Part shown: positions 1 to 12,100 of the stretch, in pieces | Position numbering within the stretch: position 1 is the first letter of the stretch | Layout: each line of letters opens with the position of its first letter | Assembly: GCA_944474755.1 (NCBI GenBank) | Contig: OX104112.1 | Coordinates: forward strand, 59,737,640-59,801,639 | Source of the DNA: Limnoperna fortunei | Lineage: Eukaryota > Mollusca > Bivalvia > Mytilida > Modiolidae | Direction: 5' to 3' | Length of the DNA: 64,000 bases | Translations under genes and position numbers: made by a program | The notes under the pieces: generated by a model | What the model was told of the DNA's origin: nothing | The model's input: the letters and a program-made list of their open reading frames with translations, nothing else | Databases searched by the model: none

Positions 1-971
1 CTGAGCACAAAATGGTGCATGGGAAAGATACCACATCAAGGGTCCGGTGTAACTGAACAATGTCCTTACTATTCTGTTCACTGTTCACGGTAAATATACC
101 GTATAAATGGTCTAATGTACATAACTGAACAAGGTTCATTCAGTAATAAGATACGGTGTAGTCTAGTTTTCGATATTGTTTAGTTTATTCTGTTCATTGT
201 TAAATTATGAGTTATATCTGTGCGTTAACTTTGTCATTTTATTTTGCGATTTGTTTCCGGTCATACATCTTACTCTCCAAATAAATGTATTTTAGTGCCA
301 GTTCTAGAAAACATTGTCATTATAAGCTCAATAAGGATTGAAACAAACAAATCAAGCATTCGGTAATTTAAATAGGTATTACCCCTATACGTTTCATGTC
401 ATATTCAAACAAAATAAGAAATGTAAAGTCATGTTTTAAAAGATGCAATTATAGCACATATTGCATATGAAACAATACTGAAAAATGATAAAAACACTGA
501 ACCATTTTTTTTGCTGTCAAGATAATCGGAAAATACCTATGCTTAATGAAAAAAAACCATCCGATTACAAAAGTATCAAATCTCGCAAACAGAACATGAA
601 GAAAACAATCAAGAAACAGGTTCCGGAAGTGTACCCACTTGACATGTATTATCAGGTTTTCTTCTTATCTGGCCTTTCAATATTTTTTGTTCGAACGCAA
701 CTAATAAATTTGTATTCGATGTTTGAATTGGTAAACGCCAATTTTGGCAATCTTTTTCAGCCATACCATCCACTGGAGGATGAAGACAGAATACCGGCAA
801 CAACACCCCACAATCTTCGAGAGGAAACCTGACAATACCTGCCAATAAAAGTTGGATTCGAGTACACTCTGTCCGCATTAAGGCTCGCGCTGGTGTGCTG
901 AATTGTATAACCTTTTATATATTTCTAAGCATTTTGTTTATATCAATTGTATTTATATGACTGCCACTAAC
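1..971. other. Intronic or 3' flank of CAP gene; no exon seen
   Basis: No CAP-like exon is seen here on the minus strand. Around 826-890 there is a decayed SINE segment (a GGATTCGAGTACAC-like stretch). The 115-codon open frame at 485-832 on the plus strand has no recognisable domain and biased AT-rich composition, so I do not call it a gene. Confidence 0.5.
826..890 (-). repeat. SINE fragment
   Basis: Resembles the middle of the fuller SINE copies at 4208-4480 and 9157-9409 (the 'aaaactggcaat ... gagtacac ... actcg' stretch), strongly diverged. Confidence 0.45.
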
Positions 972-1090
972 CTGTTTGTAATGACCGCACACTTTACCGG
1001 CTTCACATTTACCCGTGGCCGAATCATAGTTCTGTTTTTCATCATACCAATACGTCACGGGCATTCCTAATCCTTTCTTTGGTAAATTAG
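972..1090 (-). CDS. CAP gene exon 3
   Basis: The acceptor is acttttcag and the donor gttagtgg. Taking the acceptor at 1091 supplies two bases that complete the split codon from exon 2 and keep WYDE and GHYKQ in frame. Phase 1 in, phase 0 out. Confidence 0.82.
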
Positions 1091-3569
1091 CTGAAAAGTA
1101 TTATTACAGTTGGAGTGAGCATTGCATGTGGATGGGATATATGTGATTGTAATACATACAAAACAAAATATTTCTCAAACAATTTATCGCCAACCAAGTT
1201 ATGTTGTAAGATAGCAATCTCGTCTAGTTTCTATAAATTAAGTCTGCTTTCATTCCAGTTGATCGATTTAGTAAAACCTTTTGCTATTTATTGCAAAAAG
1301 ACAACTTTTCTTACAACATTTTGAACGGGAGATTTGGCATGCCATATAACCTTGTTTAACACAATATTTCTCTTTAAATGCCTGTACCAAGTCAGGACCA
1401 TTGATGCAGTTGCTTTATAGTTGGTTGTTAGTTCTCGAGTTTTCTGGTGTCTGAGACTTTGATTTATGGATAGTCTTTTAAGACAGTTGCCTTAGTATTC
1501 GAAATAATTTTTCCCCATTTGATTTCAGATAGGAATAAAGTGCAATATATTTTCATATTTTACTCTCGGTCTTTTATGTAGTTTCAAGGAAAAGTACAGA
1601 TGTGTTCAGAACATCGGCTTAATATTTTTACTGTCATTTTGTTAACAAACATAGCCGGAAATGAAATAATTGATCTGTTCTTGAGGTAAGAATTGCAGAA
1701 CTGCATGAAACGGAACAAAAGGAAGTGAATTTGATTGTGATAAATGTAAAGTTAAAGAATTCATAAACCAACAAAAGAAAATACCGACGGTAAACTGTAC
1801 GAAACGAAATATTGACCAAGTAAAAATATGATAATATTGGACCTAGCAAAATATTGCTTGGGACAATATATCCCAATATTCATGCAATAACCCTATATTA
1901 TTACCTTCATTTTTAAATTCCAAATAATTCATGTCAATGATTTTAATTTTAGACTGTTATGTAGATACGAACTATTTTGTTTGCGAATTTTCTTTTATAA
2001 GAACTTTTAGAACAAACCGCCGTTTAGATTTATGATAAAATTGCCATTTATTTCTGAATAAACCTTAAAGTTATTTGTCATATTTTGATTGGGTTAACTT
2101 ATTATATTTTTCCTTCTATGAGTTACAAATCATTGCTTTTTCATAAGATAAACTAGAGGCTCACTTCGAGCTATCTTTAAATTTTTTAATTAACGGTTTA
2201 AGTCTAACTGTAAGAGCTTTTAAATTACTGATCAAAAACTAATTTCTTCAACTCTTTTTAAAAAGGGCCGAAACTGCTATAAGTTGTCACTAGGAAATTC
2301 CTGAATAGGCCGAGTTCTTCATGTTAATTTAGTAATTTATAGTTTTTCATTTCTATGGCAAAAACTGCATATTTTGCCTAAAATTGTCATTAAAAGGCAA
2401 AAACTCCTATAAGGAGTCATCTGACAATTTCATACCAGTAAAAGGGGATTGTAGGACTTGTAATGCTGATCCTTTTTACAGTTTCACTCTAGCTGTTATA
2501 GTTTTAGGTTACAAGGCAAAAACTGAAAATTGTATTAAATAAAATGTTCATTAAAGTGCTGTTACTCCTGTAAGAAGTGGTCAGACAATTTTGGACCAGC
2601 TATGCAATTTGTGGGAATTGTCTTGCTGATCATTGTATTAATTTACAATGTCAATCTAGCTCTTATAGTTTTCAATTTATATTGTTAAAACTGAAAAAAA
2701 TGTCATAAATTTAAATTTAAGGACAATAACTCCTACAAAAAAGCCAATAAAACAATTATGGACTTATATGAGCATTTGTAGAACTAAATGTTTTAATCAA
2801 TTCAAAGAATTGTCTTGACCCCAATGTTCTATTTATAGTAAATACGGCCATTTTTGTCCGTTGATCAACACCATGTGTACAAATTTGAAATTAGGTATCC
2901 TAAGGATGATTATGGCCACGTGGTTTGGAAGAATTTTTTTTAAGTTTACGACGGACGGACAACAAAGTGAAGACAAAAGCTCACATGAACCTACCAGGTG
3001 AGCTAAAAAATGGAAGAAAATGAAGGTCTGAGTTTAATCATATTCAATAAAAAACTCATAATACTTAACATATTTTTTTCCAGCAATAAATATAACCCAA
3101 ATTAAATTTGAACCGAAACTCATATGTTTAAAGAAACAGAACACATAAAAAAGTAACTGTCATTTACCAGTAGTGATAAATAGGTTTTCGCCAAATCCCA
3201 ACTTGGGCTTATCGCTATGTTCGTATATACATTTGTCAGCATATGCTTGGGCCATCCTTGCTAGATTCTCACTCCATTCCTAAAAGAAAATAACATCACA
3301 AGTTTACTTGTACTGTAAGAAACTGAACAGCAAGAACAGAAAGTCAATTAAGTAAAGTAAATTACATGACAGAAAACATGCAAATCTTGTTTACCTCTTA
3401 CCATTTTGATCATGTCAGAGGCAGCTTCCGGACCTGCCGAGGCGTCAATGCTACGATCCTTGTTGTGTTCATCTACGATATCCTTAATCTCCTGTTCCGT
3501 CAAACCCGTCTCCAATGCGGATGTAAAGGGCAGCATGCACAGTGTAAAATAAAATACCAACCGAAACAT
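972..3569 (-). CDS. Secreted CAP/SCP-domain (CRISP-like) protein, 5' three exons; 3' end outside window
   Basis: Three exons join in phase: 3402-3569 (168 nt), 3168-3279 (112 nt) and 972-1090 (119 nt), giving 133 residues with no stop. Residues 1-18 form a hydrophobic signal peptide ending in FTSA, so the product should be secreted. The body follows the CAP fold: an N-terminal helix with DEHNKDR, then EWSENLARMAQAYADKC (57-73), YEHS, GENLF, WYDE and GHYKQ. The four CAP-tetrad residues are all visible as His77, Glu87, Glu111 and His130. In the family, the next segment would be the VW...GCG strand; I cannot find it in positions 1-971, so the remaining exons are probably beyond the left edge. 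CAP proteins act outside the cell in varied roles (sterol or lipid binding, reproduction, venom, immunity); nothing here says which. The 2.1-kb intron 2 carries a repeat element at 2152-3006. Confidence 0.82.
2152..3006 (+). repeat. GCTCACCTG-ended repeat element, copy A
   Basis: Starts near agaggctcac and ends with gtttacgacggacgg ... aaaagctcacatg ... ccaggtgagct, the same termini as copies B (5552-7201) and C (32126-33726, opposite orientation). The inside is made of degenerate units with 'aactcctataagnagtca' and 'tctagctgttatagtttt' motifs, as in copy B. No coding capacity is seen. It lies in intron 2 of the CAP gene. Confidence 0.75.
3168..3279 (-). CDS. CAP gene exon 2
   Basis: The acceptor is ttttcttttag and the donor gtaaatg. 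It encodes residues 57-94, with the helix ending in ADKC, then YEHS and GENLF. Phase 0 in, phase 1 out. Confidence 0.85.
3402..3569 (-). CDS. CAP gene exon 1 (start codon, signal peptide)
   Basis: The ATG at 3569 is followed by a signal peptide and the first CAP helix. The exon ends in codons for MIKM, followed by a gtaagag donor; phase 0 out, 56 codons. Confidence 0.82.
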
Positions 3570-4207
3570 GTTAACGACGAGAACAGAAACTGAAAAATAG
3601 AATGAAATTGTATACTTGTGCTTTTATACTTTATACAGAGGGTCATGTAAAAGGTGCCATAGAAGTGTCAAGGAAACGATGCCCCAGACGTGTCAAGGAG
3701 AAAGTTCAAGTATGTTTCAATTATTTCAATCATAAATGCAGGATAATCTCTTGCAATTAGTTTTCTTTATATATAATTGTCATTTTGTCCTTGCAAATTT
3801 TGTGTTATTAAGAGTATTTTTCATTTTTATTTCACATTTTATGTACAACTTGTCGTAAAACCTGTCCGTAAATTTGGGTTCGTGAATTGCTTAGCAATTA
3901 ATATCAATAATTTAAAAAATTAGATTTTATTTGGAAAGATATAATGGATATGATAACTCTCATATCTCTAGCAGTTGTCATATTTCCTTAACTAATAACA
4001 ATTGAACAATAACAATTATTGTTTCAATGTATTTATTATGTAGGAGTAATCGATGTGCTGTGCTTCTTGCCTTCCTGTATAAAATAGTAGCTTTTGACTT
4101 TTTTGTGATCTGTTTAATATGTAACGGTATTTCTTAGAACCAGGCAGGGGGTGATTGATGATAAATTAAAACAACATGGGTTAAAAATTGAATACTGTCA
4201 GAAAGGA

Positions 4208-4480
4208 TTGTTTGTTTGTTTGAATGTTGTTAAGCGCCACTCTCAGCAGTTTTCAGCTTTATCGGGGCGTCCAGTTTTTATTGGGTTAGGAAGCCGGAGT
4301 ACCCGGAGAAAACCCCCGACCTTCGGTAGGAATACTGGCAATCCTTGTCATTTGAGATTGGAGTCGAACGCACCCTTCCCGCATTGGGCTCGAACCCGCA
4401 ATCTCAGTATTTACAAACCACGTGATCAATAGAGACGAACTACCTTAACCGATCTTAACCACTCGGCCACCGAGGTCCCC
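4208..4480 (-). mobile_element. tRNA-derived SINE, full copy with target-site duplication
   Basis: Reverse-strand copy. The right end holds the tRNA-like head: a box-A-like gtggccgagtggttaagat pattern and box-B-like ggttcgagccc. The left end holds the A/C-rich tail made of caaacaaac. A 12-bp direct repeat, tgtcagaaagga, flanks it at 4196-4207 and 4481-4492, which marks retrotransposition. The head resembles tRNA-Ser/Leu type box A. No protein is encoded; mobilisation would rely on a LINE. Confidence 0.88.
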
Positions 4481-5551
4481 TGTCAGAAAGGAGCGGTAAC
4501 TTGTTACACTCTAATAGAATTTAGTGTACAAATATGTCAAACCCGATCAAGAAAATATGAACAAACAATACTGCAATTTAGTTTTTTACTATGAATTACC
4601 AGTATAATGTCTGCCTGAATTAAGAATACCAGTACGTATACCCCTGTATTTTTGATTATACTTTTGTTTTATATATGTATGTGTGTATCGTGTAATTTTT
4701 TTTATGTTTTGTGCATATGTAAACCATTTTTCCATTATCAGTGATTATGTACCTGGGGACCACACTGGAGTTCCCCGTGCTCGACCCACAAAGGTACCCA
4801 GAAGGTCCTCAGGTGGCGTAAAAAATCAAAAATACAACAAAGTTTCAGGCAATAAATTTTGCTACGCCTGACAGCGCGTTTCGTCTATTCAAGATTCGTC
4901 AGTAAAGTGGGTGCTGTCAGGTTACAGAAAGAGGACCACAGTAGGTAACGTGCTACGAGAGTGGCATGCTTCTTGCTTAATAGAGACCCACTTTGAAGAT
5001 TTAGAAAGAAGAGTAGGCTTATTTAAGTGCATAAACAATTACTCGGACCATACCATATACTCGATCACATGCATGACAATCATTCGCTGTTTATTTATTG
5101 TTTGTAAACTAACCATCTATGTAAGGGTCACACGATTACTTACTACAAGCTTTAGATGGTACACGATATTGCTAGTTTTTTAAAACTTTTCCGCGATGTT
5201 ACAATACTGTGTACATGTATTGTGTCAGTATAATCAGTTTAAACATAAGACGTTTATATTTTTCTAATAGCTATCATTTTCTGTTGATCGAGTTGAAACG
5301 GTTGAGAACATTCTCTCATGTGTTACACATAAACTCAATAGGGTTAATTAAAGAGAACTTTATGTCAGTTTAGTTTGATGGTTTTGTATATACCTTTACA
5401 CTGTTTTCAGCATTTTTAGCAACAACATTTGGAAAGAATAGTATGTTTTGGTGAGGGGGCAGGGGCAATATTTTAGTTTCGTAAAATATGTAAGAACGTC
5501 AGAAAATTTTTGTATGCTTATCTAAAACTGAACAAAAAAAACCAAAAACAA

Positions 5552-7201
5552 CTGGAGGCTCCAAGGAGCCTGTAATCGCTCACCTGGAATCCAAATGACT
5601 TCAACTATATTTAAATTTGATATTAACAGTTTCAGTCTAGTTGTTAAAGGTTTTAAATGTACAAAAACTAAACATTTCTTCAAAAATTTTAGTTAAATAC
5701 AATAACTCCTATAAGGTGCCATCAGACAATTTATGAAAATTAAATGGTTTGTAGGAATTGTCCTTTAGGGTACTTTAGAAATTTACAGTTTTACTCTACT
5801 AGTAGGTGTGTTATAGACTTATTTATAATTCAAAAACTGTTCATTTGTCCAAATTCATAATGAAAGGGCAATAACTCCTATAAAGAGTCACCTTGCAATT
5901 TTGGACTAAGCAATCATTTGTAGGGCTTCTATTGCTTTTCATTTGTGCAATTTACAGTTTCAATCTAGCTGCTATAGTTTTCAAGTTACAGGACAAAAAT
6001 GGAAATTTCAAAACAAAATTGTCATTTAAGGGCAATAACCCCTATAAGGAGTCATCTGATAATTTCAGACCAATAAAGTGAATTGTAGGGCTTTTATTGC
6101 TGATCATTTTTGCAATTTATAATTTCACTCTAGCTGTTATGGTTTTTAAGTTACAGGACAAAAACGGAAAATTTCATAAAAAAATTGCAATTTAAGGGCA
6201 ATAACTCCTATAAGGAGTCATCTGACAATTTCAGACATATAGTTTTTTAGGGCTTGTATTGCTGATCATTTTTGCTATTAACAGTTTCACTCTAGCTGTT
6301 AGTTTTTTTAAGTTACAGGACAAAAATGGAAAATTTCATAAAAAATTGTCATTTATGGGCAATAACTAATTTAAGGAGTTGTCTGACAATTTCAGACCAA
6401 TCAAGTGAATTGTAGGGCCTTTATTGCTGATCATTTGTGCAATTTACAGTTTCAATCTAGCTGCTATAGGACAAAAACGGAAAATTTCATAAAAAATTGC
6501 CATTTAAGGGCAATAACTCCTATAAGGAGTCATCTGACAATTTCAGACTATGCAGTGAATTGTAGGGCTTGTATTGCTGATCATTTTTGCTATTTACAGT
6601 TTTACTCTAGCTGTTATAGTTTTAAAGTTACAGGACAAAAACGGAAAATTTCATAAAAAATTGCCATTTAAGGGCAATAACTCATATAAGGAGTCATCTG
6701 ACAATTTCAGACCAATCAAGTGAATTGTAGGGCTTTTATTGCTGATAATTTTTGCCATTTACAGTTTCACTCTACCTAATATAGTTTTCAGGTTATATTG
6801 TAAATACCAAAAATTTTGTCAAAAATCGTCAATAAAGGGCAATAACTCCTACAAGAAGCCAATATACAACTTCACACTAACAGCTACTATTGTAGACCTT
6901 AATGTGATGATCAATTTGAAGTAACCGTTTTCTCTATAGCTATTATAATTTTTAAGATAATGATCAAAAACCTGTGTTGACCCCCATGTTCAATTTTTAG
7001 TAACAGTGGCCATATTTGATCAACACCCTGGGTACAAACTTGAAACTAGGAACCCTAAGGATGATTGTGGCCAAGTTTGAAAAAAAATTGGCCCAGTGGT
7101 TTCAGAGGAGAAGATTTTTTTAAAAAGTTTACGACGGATGACGGACGACAGACGCCAAGTGATGGTAAAAGCTCACATGGACATTCGTCCAGGTGAGCTC
7201 A
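5552..7201 (+). repeat. GCTCACCTG-ended repeat element, copy B, with ~163-bp internal units
   Basis: Begins with ggaggctccaaggagcctg and cgctcacctgg, and ends with aaaagctcacatgg ... ccaggtgagctc. Between them, 'gggcaataactcctataagg' recurs near 5868, 6029, 6195, 6356, 6508, 6671 and 6837, with steps of 152-166 bp. The right end carries a unique segment with 'acgacggatgacggacgac'. The whole is non-coding; short open frames inside are translated repeat. Confidence 0.85.
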
Positions 7202-7504
7202 AAAGAAACGAAAAATAAACAATACAAATGATCATTAAAATGCTGAAGGTCACTTGCTTTATGCATGTAGGACTATGTAATTAGCATTCTATAGCATGAA
7301 AACACACTAAATAGGGAATCAGATTATTTATTCTCCTTGCTTAGGCTAACCATGGGAAATGTATGTTACATTAATTTGTGTACTTCTAACCAACTGCATT
7401 TCACATCAGTCTGCTTTTGCATTTAAGTGCAGATATAATTTCATTTGCTTGACAATAACTTTGCATCCAGGAGTATCTCTATAACTAGAGAGTTTAACAC
7501 AAAT

Positions 7505-7733
7505 TAAGTTTGTTTTTGTTTATGCCACAGTTATAAACATGTAAAACCAATGCAGCAGCCATTTTGTTTGTTTTTGCCAGTTATAAACATGTAAAACCAA
7601 TGCAGCAGCAATTTTGTTTGTTTATGCCACAGTTATAAAGATGTAAAAACAATGCAGCAGCGAGTTTGTTTTTGTTTATGCCACAGTTATAAACATGTGA
7701 AAACAATGCAGAAGCCAGTTTGTTTGTTTGTTC
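7505..7733 (+). repeat. Four-unit tandem array, ~55 bp
   Basis: Four copies of a unit with 'ccacagttataaacatgt' followed by 'aatgcagcag' and a TTTG run. The spacing varies by a few bases and the second copy lacks part of the leading segment. Confidence 0.8.
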
Positions 7734-8625
7734 CACATTCAGCATTTTTCAACTAATCATGGCATCCAATTTTAGCAAACTAGTGTACCTTAGTGGGAAC
7801 CCACGACCTTTGGCCAAGATTTTTATTTGGTAATATACTCTACATTTTCAGACATAAATATTTAATTTATTTGATAAAACATGTAATCCAGGAGTATTAT
7901 CGTTTTTATACAAACTTATTATATGAAAAAAATTAATATTACTTTCAAAACAGTTTAACTTGCATATAATGTGGATGAACCAACATTTTCCTGATGCTTC
8001 CTGTAAATGTCATCAAACAGGTTTTCACTAAACCCATTCAAGAACACTTCTATAAATAATCCCACAAATTATTTATTTTAAGACGTGATACAGACATTAA
8101 TAAGAAATAAGCATAATACCGATATAAATGTTTATACATGCAACAATACAGCCAACAAAGTTTATCACAGTTTAAAAATCTTTGAATACATGTGTCGCCA
8201 GCGCACATTAAATCATAATAAGTGGGATTTTTGATGTTTTCACAAATAGATAGTGGACTGTTTCTTCACATGATAATGTCCTTTATAAATCACCACTTTG
8301 TACCACAATTTTCAATTCAATATAATACCGTCTTTCTATTGCCCAGTTTCAGTTTATGAAGATTTATTTATTAGGATTGACTTAATTACCTTAATATTTG
8401 GTATATTATATCAATAAAAATATTAATAATATTAATATTAAATTCCAATTGATTTTTTTTATATTCAGCTAGATTGTTCGACATGCCATCTAGTAACTGA
8501 TGTCATTATTACATTTTGTTGAATTCACCTTAGTCATGCGACTAAAATAAAATTAGTACTAGACAAATGATAAATAAGTCATGGTGTTGCCAAAATAAAA
8601 ACAATATATATAGTTTGTCAACTAT

Positions 8626-8738
8626 TTAGTTTACTTTTTCTGACATAACTCTTTGAATCATCTCATCCAGTTTTAACTCGGTGATTGCCACATTGAGGTC
8701 TGTGTACTTGGATGCTGCACGGTACAGCATTTTCAATC
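8626..8738 (-). pseudogene. Orphan coding-like segment downstream of the F-box/E2 stop codon
   Basis: On the minus strand, after an ATT-rich run ending in 'tattag', an open frame reads LKMLYRAASKYTDLN and then VAITELKLDEMIQRVMSEK before a stop at 8626-8628. Its composition is protein-like and amphipathic. It would need phase 1 entry, which neither the terminal E2 exon nor exon 6 supplies. It may be a last exon of an alternative transcript, a remnant of another gene, or chance. I do not recognise a family. Confidence 0.35.
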
Positions 8739-8796
8739 CTAATACTAATACTAATATTAATATTATTAGTGATTGGACCACAATTTGTATTTATTT

Positions 8797-9106
8797 TTAC
8801 ACCCCATTTAGATCTATATTCATTGGCATTAAAAAGTCATGCATTGCATACTTCCAAGTCCATAACCTTGCAATTCTGTTGAATTCTTTTCTGTCTTTTG
8901 TAAATAGTTTTCCAATAACTGGTTCCATACACACAAAACAATAAGGGTCTGTCAATAATGATTGTATGCTTATTAATACTTTAGAAATAGTTAACGCTAA
9001 ACTCCAATTATGGTGAATAGAATCTAGTCCAACATCTCCATGACGACTGATATTAGGATGAAAAATCCGTGTAATAAACCTGACTTTAGGTGGTCTCATT
9101 GGATAA
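8797..9106 (-). CDS. F-box/E2 gene exon 7 (C-terminal half of UBC fold, stop)
   Basis: The acceptor is a T-run ending in cgtag. It encodes YPMRPPKVRF through WTWKYAMHD and ends in DLNGV at a TAA at 8797-8799. It holds the HPN motif and the Gly that replaces the catalytic Cys. Confidence 0.92.
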
Positions 9107-12100
9107 CTACGAAAAAAAAAGAAAAAGCAATAACTTAATTGTTTCACTACTCATTTTTTGTTTATTTGTTTAACGCCACTTTCAGCAATTTTTTAGCTTT
9201 ATCAAGGCATCCAGTTTATATTGGGAAGGAAGCAGGAATACTAAGAGTAAACCCCCGACTTTAGGTAGGAAAACTGGCAATTCCTGTCAATTAAAATCGG
9301 AGTCAAGTACACACTGCCTGCAGTATGACTCGAATTCGCAACCTCAGTGTGGACAGACCACATTATCAATAACAGACGAACTGCCTTAACCACTTGGCCT
9401 CCGAGGCCCGTCACTATTCAGAAAGATCAACTTAAAAGGCACACAATGGAAAAAAAAAAATATACCAGTTGTTGGGCTGTACAAATTATGCATTCAAACA
9501 AACCCACTGACATTTTTTTCAAACAGCCTTCAACAATTTTCTAAAGAGTTTTGTAATCTGAACAATACATGTCTAAATACGAGCAATAACTAAAAACACA
9601 CTGGGGCCTCAGTGGTTAAGGTATTTTGTCTACTATTGATTACGTGGTCTGTCAACACTAAGGTTGCGAGTTCAAGTCTCACTGCAGGCAGGGTGTACTT
9701 GACTCCAATCCTAATTTACAAGGATTGCCAGTTTTGCTAGAGAGTGTCATGATATAGCTGAAAAATAGCTGGAAGTGGCATTAAACACTATTCAAACAAA
9801 CAAACAAAAAGTATTCACACAAACAAACAAAAACTTGCACAATTATACAGTGTATGTAAACAAATCTGCATGAAATACTAATAATATTGGTTTCATTGAT
9901 GTAAATCTGGCTTCAATAAATGTTCTGATTTTAAAGATTCCTTGTGTTTTGTTTATCTCCCATTTATAAATTATCTGTCCTACAATTAAAGGTACACTAA
10001 CCCCTCTGTAAGAAGACCGCCTCCTCTGCATTAGAACAATGTGGCCTCCAGTGGGAAGGATGTTATAGTTAAAAATCACTATCCAAGTAAAAGATGAAAC
10101 TGTAGAGACAGGTGGCCACTAGTGACAGGGACTTTATAAGTGTAGAGACAGGTGGCCACTAGTGACAGGGACTTTATAAGTGTAGAGACAGGTGGCCACT
10201 AGTGACAGGGACTTTTATAAGTGAGACATGACAGGTGGCCACTAGTGACAGGGACTTTATAAGTGAGACATGACAGGTGGCCACTAGTGACAGGGACTTT
10301 ATAAGTGAGACATGACAGGTGGCCACTAGTGACAGGGACTTTATAAGTGAGACATGACAGGTGGCCACTAGTGACAGGGACTTTATAAGTGAGACGTGAC
10401 AGGTGGCCACTAGTGACAGGGACTTTATAAGTGTAGAGACAGGTGGCCACTAGTGACAGGGACTTTATAAGTGTAGAGACAGGTGGCCACTAGTGACAGG
10501 GACTTTATTAGTGACAGGGACTTTATAAGTGTAGAGACAGGTGGCCACTAGTGACAGGGACTTTATAAGTGTAGAGACAGGTGGCCACTAGTGACAGGGA
10601 CTTTATAAGTGTAGAGACAGGTGGCCACTAGTGACAGGGACTTTATAAGTGAGACGTGACAGTATATTAAACGGTTTCTTACTGTATATGAAATTGTTTT
10701 TACTGTATGTTGAATTGAAATGAATTTTTCTTTATTCCAAAATATAAAGTGAGGAAAATTCTAGTTTACCTCTGAGGTATTTGTAGATATAGTAAAAACA
10801 ACCCTCCTTCATAGGGACTCCCTTGTGGACCAGTTATTGAGGCCTGCCAGTGACAACAATGTCTGTCTAAGGGCGTGGCTTTGATTCCTTCAGGAGGATC
10901 TGATTTTAATGTTTTTAATTCACTGCGTAATCGCCTGTGTCTCCAAGAATTCTCTTCAATAGGCGGTGTACTCTACAATACAAGACAAACTTAACTAAAT
11001 TAATTACTCAAAGATAAGAAATAAATAACTAAAAAATCTAAAAAAGAAGGACAAAAAAACTTATGTCTTGAAAGTTACATAAGAAATAATATGCAAGGAC
11101 TTTACTGGTTAATAGCTCCCATCCCTGTATATATTGATGTAAAACAAATTTATGGGCTAAGAAATTAAAATAGCTATATTTATTAAGAGCTACAGGTTAA
11201 GCCTGGAATAGAGTAGACTATTATGGTAGATTAGGAATTGTAAGTTTACAAGAACCATGACATATTGCAAAAATGCATTGATTTCCATATGGATCAATGA
11301 AAAGTGTGACACTGAAGCAGAGGCAAGACTATAAACAGTAAACCCCATGTGTCTACTGTCCAATGTTATCACAACATTCTTGTATAAAACCTGTATGTAC
11401 CATAATCAGATATGTATTATATGCACTGATGTATAATACACACCCAATAAAACTGATTTCACATGTATAATACACACTCAGGCTGATCAAACCCAATACA
11501 ACTTATTTCATATGTATAATACAGTTACACACTCAGGCTGATCAAACCCAATACAACTTATTTCATATGTATAATACACACTCAGGCTGATCAAACCCAA
11601 TACAACTTATTTCATATGTATAATACACACTCAGGCTGATCAAACCCAATACAACTTATTTCATATGTATAATACACACTCAGGCTGATCAAACCCAATA
11701 CAACTTATTTCATATGTATAATACACACTCAGGCTGATCAAACCCAATACAACTTATTTCATATGTATAATACACACTCAGGCTGATCAAACCCAATACA
11801 ACATATTTCATATGTATAATACACACTCAGGCTGATCAAACCCAATACAACTTATTTCATATGTATAATACACACTCAGGCTGATCAAACCCAATACAAC
11901 ATATTTCATATGTATAATACACACTCAGGCTGATCAAACCCAATACAACTGATTTCACGTGTATAATACACACTCAGGCTGATCAAACCCAATACAACTG
12001 ATTTCACATGTATAATACACACTCAGGCTGATCAAACCCAATACAACTGATTTCACATGTATAATACACACTCAGGCTGATCAAACCCAATACAACTTAT

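Larger units (their letters stand above)
3570..8625. other. Intergenic region between the CAP gene and the F-box/E2 gene
   Basis: No exon-like open frames with splice signals are seen on either strand. The recognisable contents are one full SINE (4208-4480), element copy B (5552-7201), a short tandem array (7505-7733) and AT-rich unique sequence. A CAP-gene promoter must lie just above 3569, but I see no clear core promoter motif. Confidence 0.55.

Noticed and set aside
485..832. 115-codon plus-strand frame
   Set aside because: No domain, no homologous feel, lysine/asparagine-rich as expected of AT-rich DNA, and it overlaps a SINE remnant at its end.
609..878. 89-codon minus-strand frame as a fourth CAP exon
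   Set aside because: It lacks the expected VW...GCG strand and has no matching acceptor; it partly covers a SINE fragment.
4391..4480. tRNA gene on the minus strand
   Set aside because: The box A and B sequences belong to the SINE head: no foldable cloverleaf, and the same sequence with a long 3' body and tail recurs in several places.
10174..10450. Repetitive peptides reading 'SLIKSLSLVATCHV' on the minus strand
   Set aside because: This is the 42-bp minisatellite read in two frames; it lies in an intron.
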